A stretch of DNA of 64,000 nucleotides, taken from NCBI RefSeq assembly GCF_017565645.3, contig NZ_CP086136.1:7361501-7425500 (forward strand), read 5' to 3'. Made by a program: the position numbers and the translations under genes. The DNA comes from Bradyrhizobium barranii subsp. barranii. GTDB lineage: Bacteria > Pseudomonadota > Alphaproteobacteria > Rhizobiales > Xanthobacteraceae. Position 1 is the stretch's first letter; every line of letters starts with the position of its first letter. A model generated the notes under the pieces. That model made no database searches. It was not told the origin of the DNA and worked only from the letters and a program-made list of their open reading frames with translations. Below, piece by piece: positions 35,158-43,397 of this stretch.

Positions 35158-35285
35158 TCAAATGGGAGAAACGCTCCGCTTACACTGATCGCGAGGCAGA
35201 TGCAAATGAACAGCCGCGACGGCATTTGTTCCCGCGCTCCTTTGATGGCAGGGACGCGTGTCGGTCGTTGTTGGTCGCCGAAACA

Positions 35286-35507
35286 CTACGGCGTGTAAAA
35301 TCCCAGCCGTAAGGCCCGCTCCTCAGTTAGGCAGGCCATTGGCAGGTCCCGGTGAGCCCTTAGGCAATTTTTGTACAATCGCATCTCGATCGCATCGTCG
35401 AGCAGGCCGAACATAACGAGCAGCGCGAGCGCCACTCCGCCCGCCATCCCAACCGAATAAATTGCCGCGCGCCGCACCTGCGACGCACGGGAAAATTCTT
35501 TGCCCAC
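35286..35507 (-). CDS. Small membrane protein (copy B), 73 aa
   Basis: VRRAAIYSVGMAGGVALALL VMFGLLDDAIEMRLY then a charged tail ending ALRLGFYTP. Diverged copy of 19026-19214 with about ten extra residues in front (MGKEFSRASQ) that may not be coding. Followed, as in copy A, by the small membrane/cysteine-rich gene. Confidence 0.6.
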   Translation of the reverse strand: MGKEFSRASQVRRAAIYSVGMAGGVALALLVMFGLLDDAIEMRLYKNCLRAHRDLPMACLTEERALRLGFYTP

Positions 35508-35597
35508 GGAAATTGACTGCTACCAACGACTGCACGAGCGTAAAATACTACTTCTGCCCAACGTCTTCGGGTCAATCGCCGATCTGGAGGAGCGGGC

Positions 35598-35630
35598 ATA
35601 AAAAACCCGCCGACCGCGTGAGCCGGCGGG
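35598..35630 (-). terminator. Rho-independent terminator
   Basis: Arms CCCGCCG and CGGCGGG; read on the minus strand the stem is followed by TTTTTTATGCC. Ends transcription of the 35698-35856 gene. Related sequence is seen near 23494-23560. Confidence 0.8.
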
Positions 35631-35697
35631 AGTTTGGACTGTAGATTACGCCCGGGTGTCCCGGTCGTGGACGGGTTATATCACGAACGCCTTTGCG

Positions 35698-35856
35698 CTA
35701 AGCGTCAGCGCGCATGATTTCGGAATGCTCTACCGCAAGCGTACGATAGTGCGCGGCCATCTCCCGATAGTGCGCTCGGGAAATTGCATCCTTTGCCTCG
35801 TCCGCACGCTTTTCAAACATGGCCGCGCGGTCTCGAAGGTCTACGGGGTTGGCCAT
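35698..35856 (-). CDS. Small helical protein, 52 aa
   Basis: MANPVDLRDRAAMFEKRADE then AKDAISRAHYREMAAHYRTL and AVEHSEIMRADA. The ATG is preceded by CAGGAGATCGTTG, a good ribosome-binding site, and a terminator follows. Resembles the very short helical orphan proteins common in Bradyrhizobium; function unknown. Confidence 0.65.
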   Translation of the reverse strand: MANPVDLRDRAAMFEKRADEAKDAISRAHYREMAAHYRTLAVEHSEIMRADA

Positions 35857-35991
35857 CAACGATCTCCTGAGGTCCAACTGCCCACCCAACCATAACTATA
35901 TGGACGCTAGCGGCGTTGGAGCCAGTCGAAATCTCGTGACATCACGGGAATGGGTTTGGTCGAACCGCGGATGAAGCAGACCGCCGGCGGG

Positions 35992-36324
35992 TCAGCGCTT
36001 CGCTGCGTTGCCAGCCAATTCCATCGCGAGATCTAGAGCTGCGACTCCAATTTGGTCGGTCGGACGCGATCGACAGCGCTGGTCCATCCACGCAACTATC
36101 GCTGTAAAGTCACCGCCTCCGACAATTTCTCTATCGCCGCTAACATTCAGACCACTGATGAAGCCAACAACCCAGGATTCGAAAGCGCCTTTTACTACCG
36201 CGTTCTTGGTTCTGTTCGTCCAAGCCGAGCACGACTGCGAGCCGGCACCCACGATCGTGGCGCCGGCGCGGAGCGGATTGGTTGGCAGTAGTAGCAAGGC
36301 GACGACCGCCAAAACCCTCATCAT
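35992..36324 (-). CDS. Secreted 110-aa protein (paralog B)
   Basis: Signal peptide MMRVLAVVALLLLPTNPLRA, then the same two-cysteine domain as the 22806-23138 gene (GSQSCSAWTNRTKN, WVVGFISGLNVSGDREIVGG, WMDQRCRSRPTDQIGVAALD). Only scattered residues differ, and homology continues about 70 bases upstream, so it is a duplicated segment rather than a chance family pair. Confidence 0.65.
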   Translation of the reverse strand: MMRVLAVVALLLLPTNPLRAGATIVGAGSQSCSAWTNRTKNAVVKGAFESWVVGFISGLNVSGDREIVGGGDFTAIVAWMDQRCRSRPTDQIGVAALDLAMELAGNAAKR

Positions 36325-36633
36325 CAGAACCGGTAAGCTGGGTGTAGAAGACCAGCCTACCCATCTAGGTCGCTCTTGTCAGCCGCAGTAAGACAACCCG
36401 AATGCTGGCCACTGCCGGGCACGCTTCCGGTGCAGTCGACGGCGGCGCTTCATTGGTCCCGCTCCGCCAGGATGCGGCGGATCTCGGCCTTCCTGACCAA
36501 GGAATGCGGCTCAGCTCTGGTCCAGGTTGCTAAACTAACGGACAGTCCACCGCTGATTTGGTAAAAATCCCATCCCCTTCCGGGCGAAGCTTGCGCCCGG
36601 TTCATGTCGTGGGGGTGCTTCCGGAGACCTGAG
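36325..36633. other. No supported gene, target of IS21 copy 2
   Basis: About 300 bases. The first ~70 match the flank of the other secreted-protein copy. A minus-strand frame ending VRKAEIRRILAERDQ could be the tail of a lost gene. It ends with the IS21 target repeat ACCTGAG (36627-36633). Confidence 0.35.
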
Positions 36634-36806
36634 TGCGCGTTTCGCGGGATCGTGAGCGCGGATTTCAGGGGATCGTGAGCAGAGATTTCAGACGATCGTG
36701 AGCAACGATTTCGCGGGATCGTGAGCAAGGCTTTCGGAGCCTTGCAGCGCTTCGGCCGACAACTCAACCGGCTTAGGGATGACCTCGTGGTTAACGAGGA
36801 AGTCCA

Positions 36807-38348
36807 ATGCCTACCCAGAGATTGTCGATGCGCCGGATCAAGGAAGTCCTTCGGTTAAAACATTTTCAAGGCCTGCCAGAGCGGGCCATCGCGCGGAGCG
36901 TGGGCGTCAGCAACGGCGTTGTGCACAGCTACCTGAGCCGCGCCCGCTCTGCTGGGTTGAGCTGGCCGCTTCCGGAGGGAATGACCGATGAAGACCTGGA
37001 GCTTTTGCTTTTCCCGGCCCCACGACCAGCGTCTCAGAGCCCGCAGCGGCCGGTGCCCGACTGGAGCTACATCGATAAAGAGCTCCGCCGGCGCAACGTA
37101 ACCCGTCGCCTGCTCTGGGAGGAGTATCGCGCCGTTAATCCCGACGGTTTCGGGTACACGTGGTTCTGCACTACCTACGAGGCCTGGAAGGGGCGGGTCC
37201 GACCTTCGATGCGGCAGATTCATCTGGGCGGCGAGAAGGTGTTCGTGGATTTCGCCGGCGACACCATCGACATCGTCGATCCGCTGACCGGGGAAGTGCA
37301 GCCGATGAAGCTGTTCGTCGCGGCGATGGGCGCTTCGAACTACACCTACGCCGAGGCCTGCCCCAGCGAGAGCTTGGCCGACTGGATCCGGGCCCACGTC
37401 AACTTGTTCACGTTTTTGAGCGGAACGCCGACGTTCGTGGTCTGCGACAACCTCAAAGCCGCCGTCAGCAACCCCGACCGCTACGATCCCGGCCTCAATC
37501 GCACTTATGCCGAGATGGCGAGCCATTACGGCACGGCCATTCTCGCCGCACGGCCGCGGCGCCCAAAAGACAAGGCGAAGGTCGAGGTCGCGGTGCAAAT
37601 CGCCCAGCGCTGGATTCTGGCCCGGCTGCGCAATCAGCGCTTCTTTTCCCGGGCCGAGCTCAACGCCGCCATCAAGACACTCGTCGACGAACTCAATGCT
37701 CGTCAAATGCGTGGCTTCGGCTCAAGCCGCGCCGAACTGTTTGCCGAACTCGACAAACCCAAGCTAACCCCGCTGCCAGATCAGCCTTATGCCTTCGCAC
37801 GCTGGAAGCGCTGCCGCCTCGCTCCCGATTATCATGTCGAGGTCGACGGCCATTGGTACTCCGCGCCGTATCGTCTGATTGGCGAGCTGGTCGATGCCCG
37901 TATCGACGATCGGACGGTCGAGATCTTCCACAAGGGCCAGCGGATCGCCAGCCATGCCCGCGCGCCCAACCGACGCGGACACACCACCATCGCCGACCAC
38001 ATGCCCAGCGCCCATCGCCGCTACGGCAAATGGACCCCCGCCGCGGTGATCGCCGCCGGCGAGCGGATCGGTCCTTCGACAGCAGCGTTTTTCCAGGCCG
38101 TGATCGACGCCCGGCCCCATCCAGAACAAGGCTTTCGAACCTGCCTTGGCATTCTGGCGCTCGTCAAAAGCTACGGCGCCGAACGCCTCGACGCAGCCTG
38201 CCGGAGGGGCATCCTCATCAAGGCGCGCTCCGTCGCCTCGATTAGATCGATCCTCCAGAACGGCCTCGATCGCACGTTCTTCGACGAATCTTTCGAGCAC
38301 CAGCCCCTGCGCCACGGCAATATCCGCGGACGCGACTACTTCCACTGA
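36807..38348 (+). CDS. istA: IstA, IS21-family transposase (intact)
   Basis: 513 aa. N-terminal HTH (MPTQRLSMRRIKEVLRLKHF, VGVSNGVVHSYLSRAR), DDE core ([42 protein letters not shown]) and a basic C-terminal domain. Full length in this copy, so it is the only source of functional IstA in the window. Confidence 0.96.
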   Translation: MPTQRLSMRRIKEVLRLKHFQGLPERAIARSVGVSNGVVHSYLSRARSAGLSWPLPEGMTDEDLELLLFPAPRPASQSPQRPVPDWSYIDKELRRRNVTRRLLWEEYRAVNPDGFGYTWFCTTYEAWKGRVRPSMRQIHLGGEKVFVDFAGDTIDIVDPLTGEVQPMKLFVAAMGASNYTYAEACPSESLADWIRAHVNLFTFLSGTPTFVVCDNLKAAVSNPDRYDPGLNRTYAEMASHYGTAILAARPRRPKDKAKVEVAVQIAQRWILARLRNQRFFSRAELNAAIKTLVDELNARQMRGFGSSRAELFAELDKPKLTPLPDQPYAFARWKRCRLAPDYHVEVDGHWYSAPYRLIGELVDARIDDRTVEIFHKGQRIASHARAPNRRGHTTIADHMPSAHRRYGKWTPAAVIAAGERIGPSTAAFFQAVIDARPHPEQGFRTCLGILALVKSYGAERLDAACRRGILIKARSVASIRSILQNGLDRTFFDESFEHQPLRHGNIRGRDYFH

Positions 38349-38366
38349 AGCAAGGAGAGACCCGGC

Positions 38367-39126
38367 ATGCTTAACCACCCAACCCACGAACGGCTGATCG
38401 AGCTTGGCCTGACCGGAATGGCCAAGGCCTTCGAGGAGCAGCGCCGATCGCCCGATCTCGAAGCCCTGCCGTTCGAAGATCGCATCGGCCTGTTGGTCGA
38501 CCGCGAAGCCGCCGAACGCGACACCAGGCGGCTCACCACGCGCCTCAAGATCGCCGCACTGCCAGACTGCTTGCGTCGAGGACGTCGATCTGCGCACCCC
38601 GCGGGGCATCGACCGCGCCGTTTTCGCCAAACTCGTCGAAGGTCGCTGGATCGATCGCCACGAGAATTTGCTCGTCACCGGGGCAACCGGCCTGGGCAAA
38701 AGTTGGTTAGCCTGCGCGCTCGGCCACAAGGCCTGCCGCGACAACCGATCAGTCCTCTATCATCGCGTTCCAAGGCTGTTCGAGGCGCTCGCGCTCGCGC
38801 GCGGAGACGGACGTTACGCTCGGCTCCTCAAAAGCCTCGGCCGCGCTCAGCTTCTGATTTTGGATGATTGGGGACTATCGGTGCTCACCGCCGCGGAACG
38901 CCGCGATCTGCTCGAAATCCTCGAGGACCGCCATGGCCGCGCATCCACCATCGTCACAAGTCAGCTCCCCGTGGACACCTGGCATGGAGCCATTGGGGAC
39001 CCCACGGTCGCCGACGCCATTCTCGATCGCCTCGTCCACAACGCCCACCGCCTCCAGCTCACCGGAGAAAGCATGCGAAAACGCAGCGCCAAAACCATCA
39101 CCCTTGACGGCCAACCAGAACACTGA
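38367..39126 (+). pseudogene. istB: IstB, frameshifted by 2 bp
   Basis: The N-terminal ~65 residues (MLNHPTHERLIELGLTGMAK) are in one frame; after RLKIAALP the frame is wrong and the AAA+ part (LVTGATGLGKSWLACALGHK, LLILDDWGLSVL) continues in another. Copy 1 has GCACTGCGCCAGAC where this copy has GCACTGCCAGAC (about 38561). A late start could still give a 152-aa C-terminal ATPase fragment. Confidence 0.92.
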
Positions 39127-39262
39127 CTCTATCTCCCATCGGCCGTAGCGGGCTGCTCACGATCGTCTGAATTCAGTGCTCACGATCGCGCGAAATCGAT
39201 GCTCACGATCCGTGAAATCCGCAACCTGAGCGGCTTTTGCTGCTTCTGCGCTTGGGATCGCG

Positions 39263-39754
39263 TCAATCGTACTTCTTGCCACGACGCTGGACACATGGAC
39301 TGACGGGTTGCTGTGTAGATCGCCTGGAGGCACATCTTGCCGATGTTATTCCGAAATCCTCCCTGAAGTCACCGATGGTAGCGGTCACCCGTTCTTCGAA
39401 CGACCCATAATCCGAGTTGGCCGGTAGAATAATGAAAGTGGATAGAGACTTCATGCGAAGCGTCGACACGATCGTTTGTCGATGTGCGAAATCGACGCTC
39501 CTGTAATTAAAGTATCCGATGCCCTCCTTACGACTGCCATCGCAGTAGCTCTCATCAGTATCGAAGCCCTCCAAGCAGAGTGCGTACAATTCGGTTGAAA
39601 CTGGCTTCAGTTTGATCAAACTATCGAAGATGCCAATATAGTTGTCGTATTCGTCCTTGGTCCGCGGCCGAATGGCAACTAGGTGATTGGACCCAGTTCG
39701 GCCGCGGATAAGGACGAAGGCGTTGGTCAATAGACGTGATCGCCCCGTCCGCAC
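39263..39754 (-). CDS. Hypothetical protein, about 163 aa
   Basis: Not recognised. From a GTG: RTGRSRLLTNAFVLIRGRTG, HLVAIRPRTKDEYDNYIGIF, DSLIKLKPVSTELYALCLEG, STLRMKSLSTFIILPANSDY. It looks like a real folded alpha/beta protein without signal or membrane segment. The open frame continues about 110 bases upstream of the GTG, so the N terminus is uncertain or truncated. It lies between IS21 and copG, on the operon strand, and differs in style from the conjugation genes. Confidence 0.45.
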   Translation of the reverse strand: MRTGRSRLLTNAFVLIRGRTGSNHLVAIRPRTKDEYDNYIGIFDSLIKLKPVSTELYALCLEGFDTDESYCDGSRKEGIGYFNYRSVDFAHRQTIVSTLRMKSLSTFIILPANSDYGSFEERVTATIGDFREDFGITSARCASRRSTQQPVSPCVQRRGKKYD

Positions 39755-39868
39755 AAAAATACTAGGCTGCGCCTCGCCACGGAGTTGGACAGGTTGGCTG
39801 AGGAAGCCATAAAACGAAGCGGTAGCTTCGCTCGATACGAGTGATGCTATTTTCTCAGGGCTTCCCCA

Positions 39869-40285
39869 CTACAGAGGGTCCTGATGAACGATGTCTTCCG
39901 GAATCTCACGCAGAAAGCTCTGCCCTTTTTGTAGACGGCGTCCGAGTGTCTCGACAAAACCTTCAAAGCGTTCCCGGCCTTTCAATTGCGCGGTTGCCTG
40001 CGCGTCGTTGGGCAATGGCGGCGTGATCGTCAACCAAAAGCGAATGAATAAAGCTAGTGTCTCGGCGGTCAAACCGACGTCGCGCTCGAGCCTCTGCATC
40101 TGGCGTGAAAGATGATCAAGGCGGCGTGTAAATGCTGCCTCCCTCCTGTCGGCGCCGTCTGGCGACAGAAACGAGGCCACTGCGGCTTCCACGATCGCCG
40201 ACCTAGAGAGTTTCTTGCGATCGGCAAGATCCGAGATCTGCTTGAGCAGCTCAGGAGGGAAATAGACGTTCATACGGTTGCGCAT
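39869..40285 (-). CDS. CopG-family ribbon-helix-helix protein of the transfer operon
   Basis: 138 aa. N-terminal ribbon-helix-helix (MRNRMNVYFPPELLKQISDL, KLSRSAIVEAAVASFL), then a coiled coil and the tail GRERFEGFVETLGRRLQKGQ. In related ICEs this gene lies between traG and trbB. It is six bases after traG here, but trbB is now 23 kb away. Probably regulates the operon or assists the relaxosome. Confidence 0.92.
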   Translation of the reverse strand: MRNRMNVYFPPELLKQISDLADRKKLSRSAIVEAAVASFLSPDGADRREAAFTRRLDHLSRQMQRLERDVGLTAETLALFIRFWLTITPPLPNDAQATAQLKGRERFEGFVETLGRRLQKGQSFLREIPEDIVHQDPL

Positions 40286-40291
40286 TGAACC

Positions 40292-42280
40292 TCACAGCTC
40301 CATACCGTCATTTGGGTCCATGGTCACCTGGCGGGCTAGGCCGCGCATTTGCTGGCGTAGTAGACGAGACTGGCGGATCGCATCATCGTCATCGTCAAGA
40401 ACTGCCGTAAATTCCTCCGCCGGGGTCGGTTCAGTCACCTCCTTGGCGATTGCAACGTGATCGGGAAGTTCTGGTTCAAGACGGAGCCCGCTGTTGGCCG
40501 TGTCCTCCGTGGCACCGCCGGCAAGGGTGGCCGACCCCGCCGCTGTCGTAGGAAGCTGACTCGTGGACCATCCGTCTATTCGCAATGACCGGCCGGCGGT
40601 GCTTGGGTCGGGCGGTGGCATTACCCGCTCGGTGAACCGCCGATCTTCGTAGTAGCGCACCTTCTTCGCCCGGATTGGCGCTATGCCTGCGACCATGACG
40701 ATCTCATCTCCTGGCGGAAGCTGCATCACCTCGCCAGGGGTCAGTAGCGGCCTCGCGGACTCCTGCCGTGAGACCATGAGGTGCCCAAGCCAGGGGTTCA
40801 GCCTATGCCCGGCGTAGTTCTTCGTCGCCCGCATTTCGGTCGCGGTACCCAACGCATCGGACACACGTTTGGCGGTGCGCTCGTCATTCGTGGCAAAGCT
40901 GACGCGGACGTGGCAGTTGTCGAGAATGGCATTGTTGGGTCCATAGGCCTTCTCGATCTGATTGAGCGATTGCGCGATCAGGAAGCCCTTGATGCCGTAG
41001 CCCGCCATAAAGGCGAGAGCGGACTCGAAGAAATCGAGACGCCCAAGCGCCGGGAACTCGTCAAGCATCATCAGGACTCGATGCCGCCGATCACTGACGT
41101 GCAAATCCTCGGTCAGGCGGCGGCCGATCTGGTTCAGAACCAAACGGATCAATGGCTTGGTTCGCGAGATATCGGAGGGCGGCACCACGAGGTAGAGCGA
41201 GGCGGGACGGGCATCGGCAGTCAGATCAGCGATGCGCCAGTCGCATCGGCGCGTCACCTCGGCCACCACGGGATCGCGATAGAGACCCAGGAAGGACATC
41301 GCGGTGGACAGGACGCCCGAGCGTTCGTTCTCCGATTTGTTTAAGAGCTCACGCGCGGTCGAGGCGACTACGGGATGAACGCCCTGGTCGCCGAGGTGCG
41401 GCGTCGTCATCATCGCCTTCAAGGTCGCCTCGATCGGCCGCTTCGGGTCGGACAGGAAGCCAACCACGCCGGCTAACGTCTTATCCGCCTCGGCATAGAG
41501 GACATGAAGGATGGCGCCAACCAGAAGCGAGTGACTGGTCTTCTCCCAGTGGTTCCGCTTATCGAGCGAGCCTTCGGGGTCGACCAGTACGTCCGCGACG
41601 TTCTGGACATCGCGAACCTCCCATGCCCCGCGTCGAACCTCCAGGAGCGGATTGTAGGCTGCAGATTTTGGGTTGGTTGGGTCAAACAGAAGGACCCGGC
41701 CCTGCCGCGCGCGGAAGCCGGCGGTCAGCTGCCAGTTCTCACCCTTGATGTCGTGCACGATGGCCGAGCCGGGCCATGCAAGCAGCGAGGGGACGACCAG
41801 GCCAACACCTTTGCCAGACCGCGTAGGCGCGAAGCACAGCACGTGCTCTGGACCGTCATGGCGGAGGTAGTCACGGTCAAGTTTGCCAAGCACCACACCG
41901 TCCGCCCCGAGCAGGCCAGCCGCCCTCACCTCCTGCGCCTCCGCCCAGCGAGCCGAGCCATAGGTCTCGACAATCTTGGCTTCACGTGCCCGCCGGACCG
42001 ACATAAAGATCGCCACTGCAATCGAAGCCAAACTCCCCGAGGCCGCGACAAAGGCTCCCTCAACAAACACCCCGGGCGCATAGGCGTCATAGACAAACCA
42101 CCACCAGAAGAAGACCGGGGGGTAATAGACTTTGAAGCCCGAAAGCTCGAGCCAGGGCCGACCAAGCTCTGGCTGATAGCCCAACCGCCAAGCGGTCCAC
42201 TCGGTCGCGCCCCAGATGGCCAGCAGAACGATCGAGCCGACCACGAAAATCTGCCCCCAGAGGATTTTGGTCCCGGACAT
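40292..42280 (-). CDS. traG: TraG/VirD4 coupling protein
   Basis: Couples the relaxosome to the mating channel. Start set at MSGTKILWGQIFVVG. Two to three N-terminal membrane segments (IFVVGSIVLLAIWGATEWTA, GAFVAASGSLASIAVAIFMS), then the ATPase with Walker A LCFAPTRSGKGVGLVVPSLL, Walker B VLMMLDEFPALGRL and the conserved FLIAQSLNQIEKAYG. About 662 aa and full length; the acidic C-terminal tail is usual. Intact, though its partners rlxS and trbE are broken. Confidence 0.95.
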   Translation of the reverse strand: MSGTKILWGQIFVVGSIVLLAIWGATEWTAWRLGYQPELGRPWLELSGFKVYYPPVFFWWWFVYDAYAPGVFVEGAFVAASGSLASIAVAIFMSVRRAREAKIVETYGSARWAEAQEVRAAGLLGADGVVLGKLDRDYLRHDGPEHVLCFAPTRSGKGVGLVVPSLLAWPGSAIVHDIKGENWQLTAGFRARQGRVLLFDPTNPKSAAYNPLLEVRRGAWEVRDVQNVADVLVDPEGSLDKRNHWEKTSHSLLVGAILHVLYAEADKTLAGVVGFLSDPKRPIEATLKAMMTTPHLGDQGVHPVVASTARELLNKSENERSGVLSTAMSFLGLYRDPVVAEVTRRCDWRIADLTADARPASLYLVVPPSDISRTKPLIRLVLNQIGRRLTEDLHVSDRRHRVLMMLDEFPALGRLDFFESALAFMAGYGIKGFLIAQSLNQIEKAYGPNNAILDNCHVRVSFATNDERTAKRVSDALGTATEMRATKNYAGHRLNPWLGHLMVSRQESARPLLTPGEVMQLPPGDEIVMVAGIAPIRAKKVRYYEDRRFTERVMPPPDPSTAGRSLRIDGWSTSQLPTTAAGSATLAGGATEDTANSGLRLEPELPDHVAIAKEVTEPTPAEEFTAVLDDDDDAIRQSRLLRQQMRGLARQVTMDPNDGMEL

Positions 42281-42315
42281 TTTGCGCAACCTTCACAAGT
42301 CAATTTGAGAGTTAG

Positions 42316-43397
42316 CTAGAGGCCCAAGCCGCGTTTGCGGCCAAAACCCCATTCGATGCCGCCGCTGTCCTTCACGACCCCGGAGACATGCTGGCCGAGC
42401 CGGCTTTCGAGTTCGCGGGACCAGGGCACCAGTTGAAACCCGAGCCCATTGTCGATCATGGCGAACCGTCCCGAGGTCAGCGTCAGCCGCTGGCGATACG
42501 TGCCGGCCACATGCTCACCGGAAGCGGCCTTCACCTGAGGCAGGCCAGTGTCGGCCGAAACCCTTGCGCCCACTCCGTCCAGTTCGCGCCTGCGCAGCGT
42601 GTCCAGGAGGTCGCGCTGCAGGATGACGCGCCGGCCCTGCCGCCGCGCCAGACCTTCCTGAACCAGATGCTCAATCCGAGCCTCCATGGCATCGCGGGTC
42701 TCGCGGCCAAAGCCGCCCATGGCTAGCGGCAAATGCTCGCGCTCGACCAATCGGTGATCCAGCCATGTCGCGCCTTTCGCGTCGACCTGCGCGCCGAGAT
42801 CGAAATCGGAACGGGTCGCGAGCACCAAAGTGGGACTGGGATCGTCGGCTTGACCGAAGCGCCGTACCTCGACAATTCCGCCGATTGGCGGAGCATTTTC
42901 GAAGGCTTCGATCCCGCGAAGGCGGAAGTGGTGCGCGCGACCGTCTGTTCCGTCGATCACGGCGTAAGCCTCGCCGGTGAACTCGTCATGCAATCCCCGA
43001 TCGACCAGCCGCCCGATGATCGGGTTCGCTGGCCGTCCGCCTTCGATGACGAAGTCCGAAACACCTCGTGCTTCCCGACGCTCTGTGAAGGCACGGTGCA
43101 TGGTCTTGATGATGTCGCCGCGCATGCCGAGGTCGCGCAGGCTGCGCTCGGCCTCGAGCCCCACCATCCATTCTCCGGGCGCAGCTGGCGCGGCAAGGCC
43201 CATCTTCTTCAGATGCTGTAGGCGGCCCACCATCAGGCGCCGGATTTCGGGATCCGAGCTGCCAGGGGGGTCAGGGCGAAGATCGACATAGCCGGCTTCG
43301 TCGGCGGCCAGCCAGATCTCCTGATCGAGCCGGGTCCATCGCTCTGCAATCACTTCCCTCTCCAGTGAATCGCGGATTTCGTGCTCGGGCTTCGGAC
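42316..43397 (-). pseudogene. rlxS: Relaxase rlxS, 3' part (DUF3363)
   Basis: From the IS630 boundary: GPKPEHEIRDSLEREVIAER, then the DUF3363 domain of RlxS-type relaxases (GYVDLRPDPPGSSDPEIRRL, HHFRLRGIEAFENAPPIGGI, WLDHRLVEREHLPLAMGGFG) to the natural stop. Rejoined to the 5' part the sequence reads ELVAIELGPKPEHE without loss. Without the N-terminal catalytic half this part cannot nick DNA. Confidence 0.9.

Larger units (their letters stand above)
30063..35183 (-). mobile_element. IS66-family element carrying a nested element
   Basis: 5121 bp between ends GTAAGCG and CGCTTAC, flanked by an 8-bp target duplication ACTGATCG (30055-30062 and 35184-35191), as is normal for IS66. Genes tnpA, tnpB, tnpC run on the minus strand. 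Removing a 2.48-kb nested element from tnpB leaves about 2.64 kb, the usual size. tnpC also has a frameshift, so the IS66 is doubly dead. Confidence 0.93.
29746..35225 (-). pseudogene. Cysteine-rich membrane protein (copy B), split by IS66
   Basis: The 3' part (29746-30062) and the 5' part (35184-35225) join at the 8-bp repeat to give about 117 aa: MPSRLFICICLAISLGCVAY (membrane helix or signal), FQFTTTLELFRQECHGDEEC, EAQRRINIADTIDKMGEAAI, then a tail with eight cysteines (STCAKRNNACSGTCVGNDAG, KSCKSSSLQMSGSCSCQ). Only the 3' part has an open frame today. Copy A near 18 kb lacks the cysteine tail. Function unknown; the tail could bind metal or form disulfides. Confidence 0.7.
36634..39223 (+). 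mobile_element. IS21-family element, copy 2
   Basis: 2590 bp, inverted relative to copy 1, with the same TG..CA ends and GATCGTGAGC repeats. 7-bp target duplication ACCTGAG (36627-36633 and 39224-39230). istA intact; istB lacks 2 bp. The 1-bp length difference from copy 1 is exactly explained by the two indels. Confidence 0.95.
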
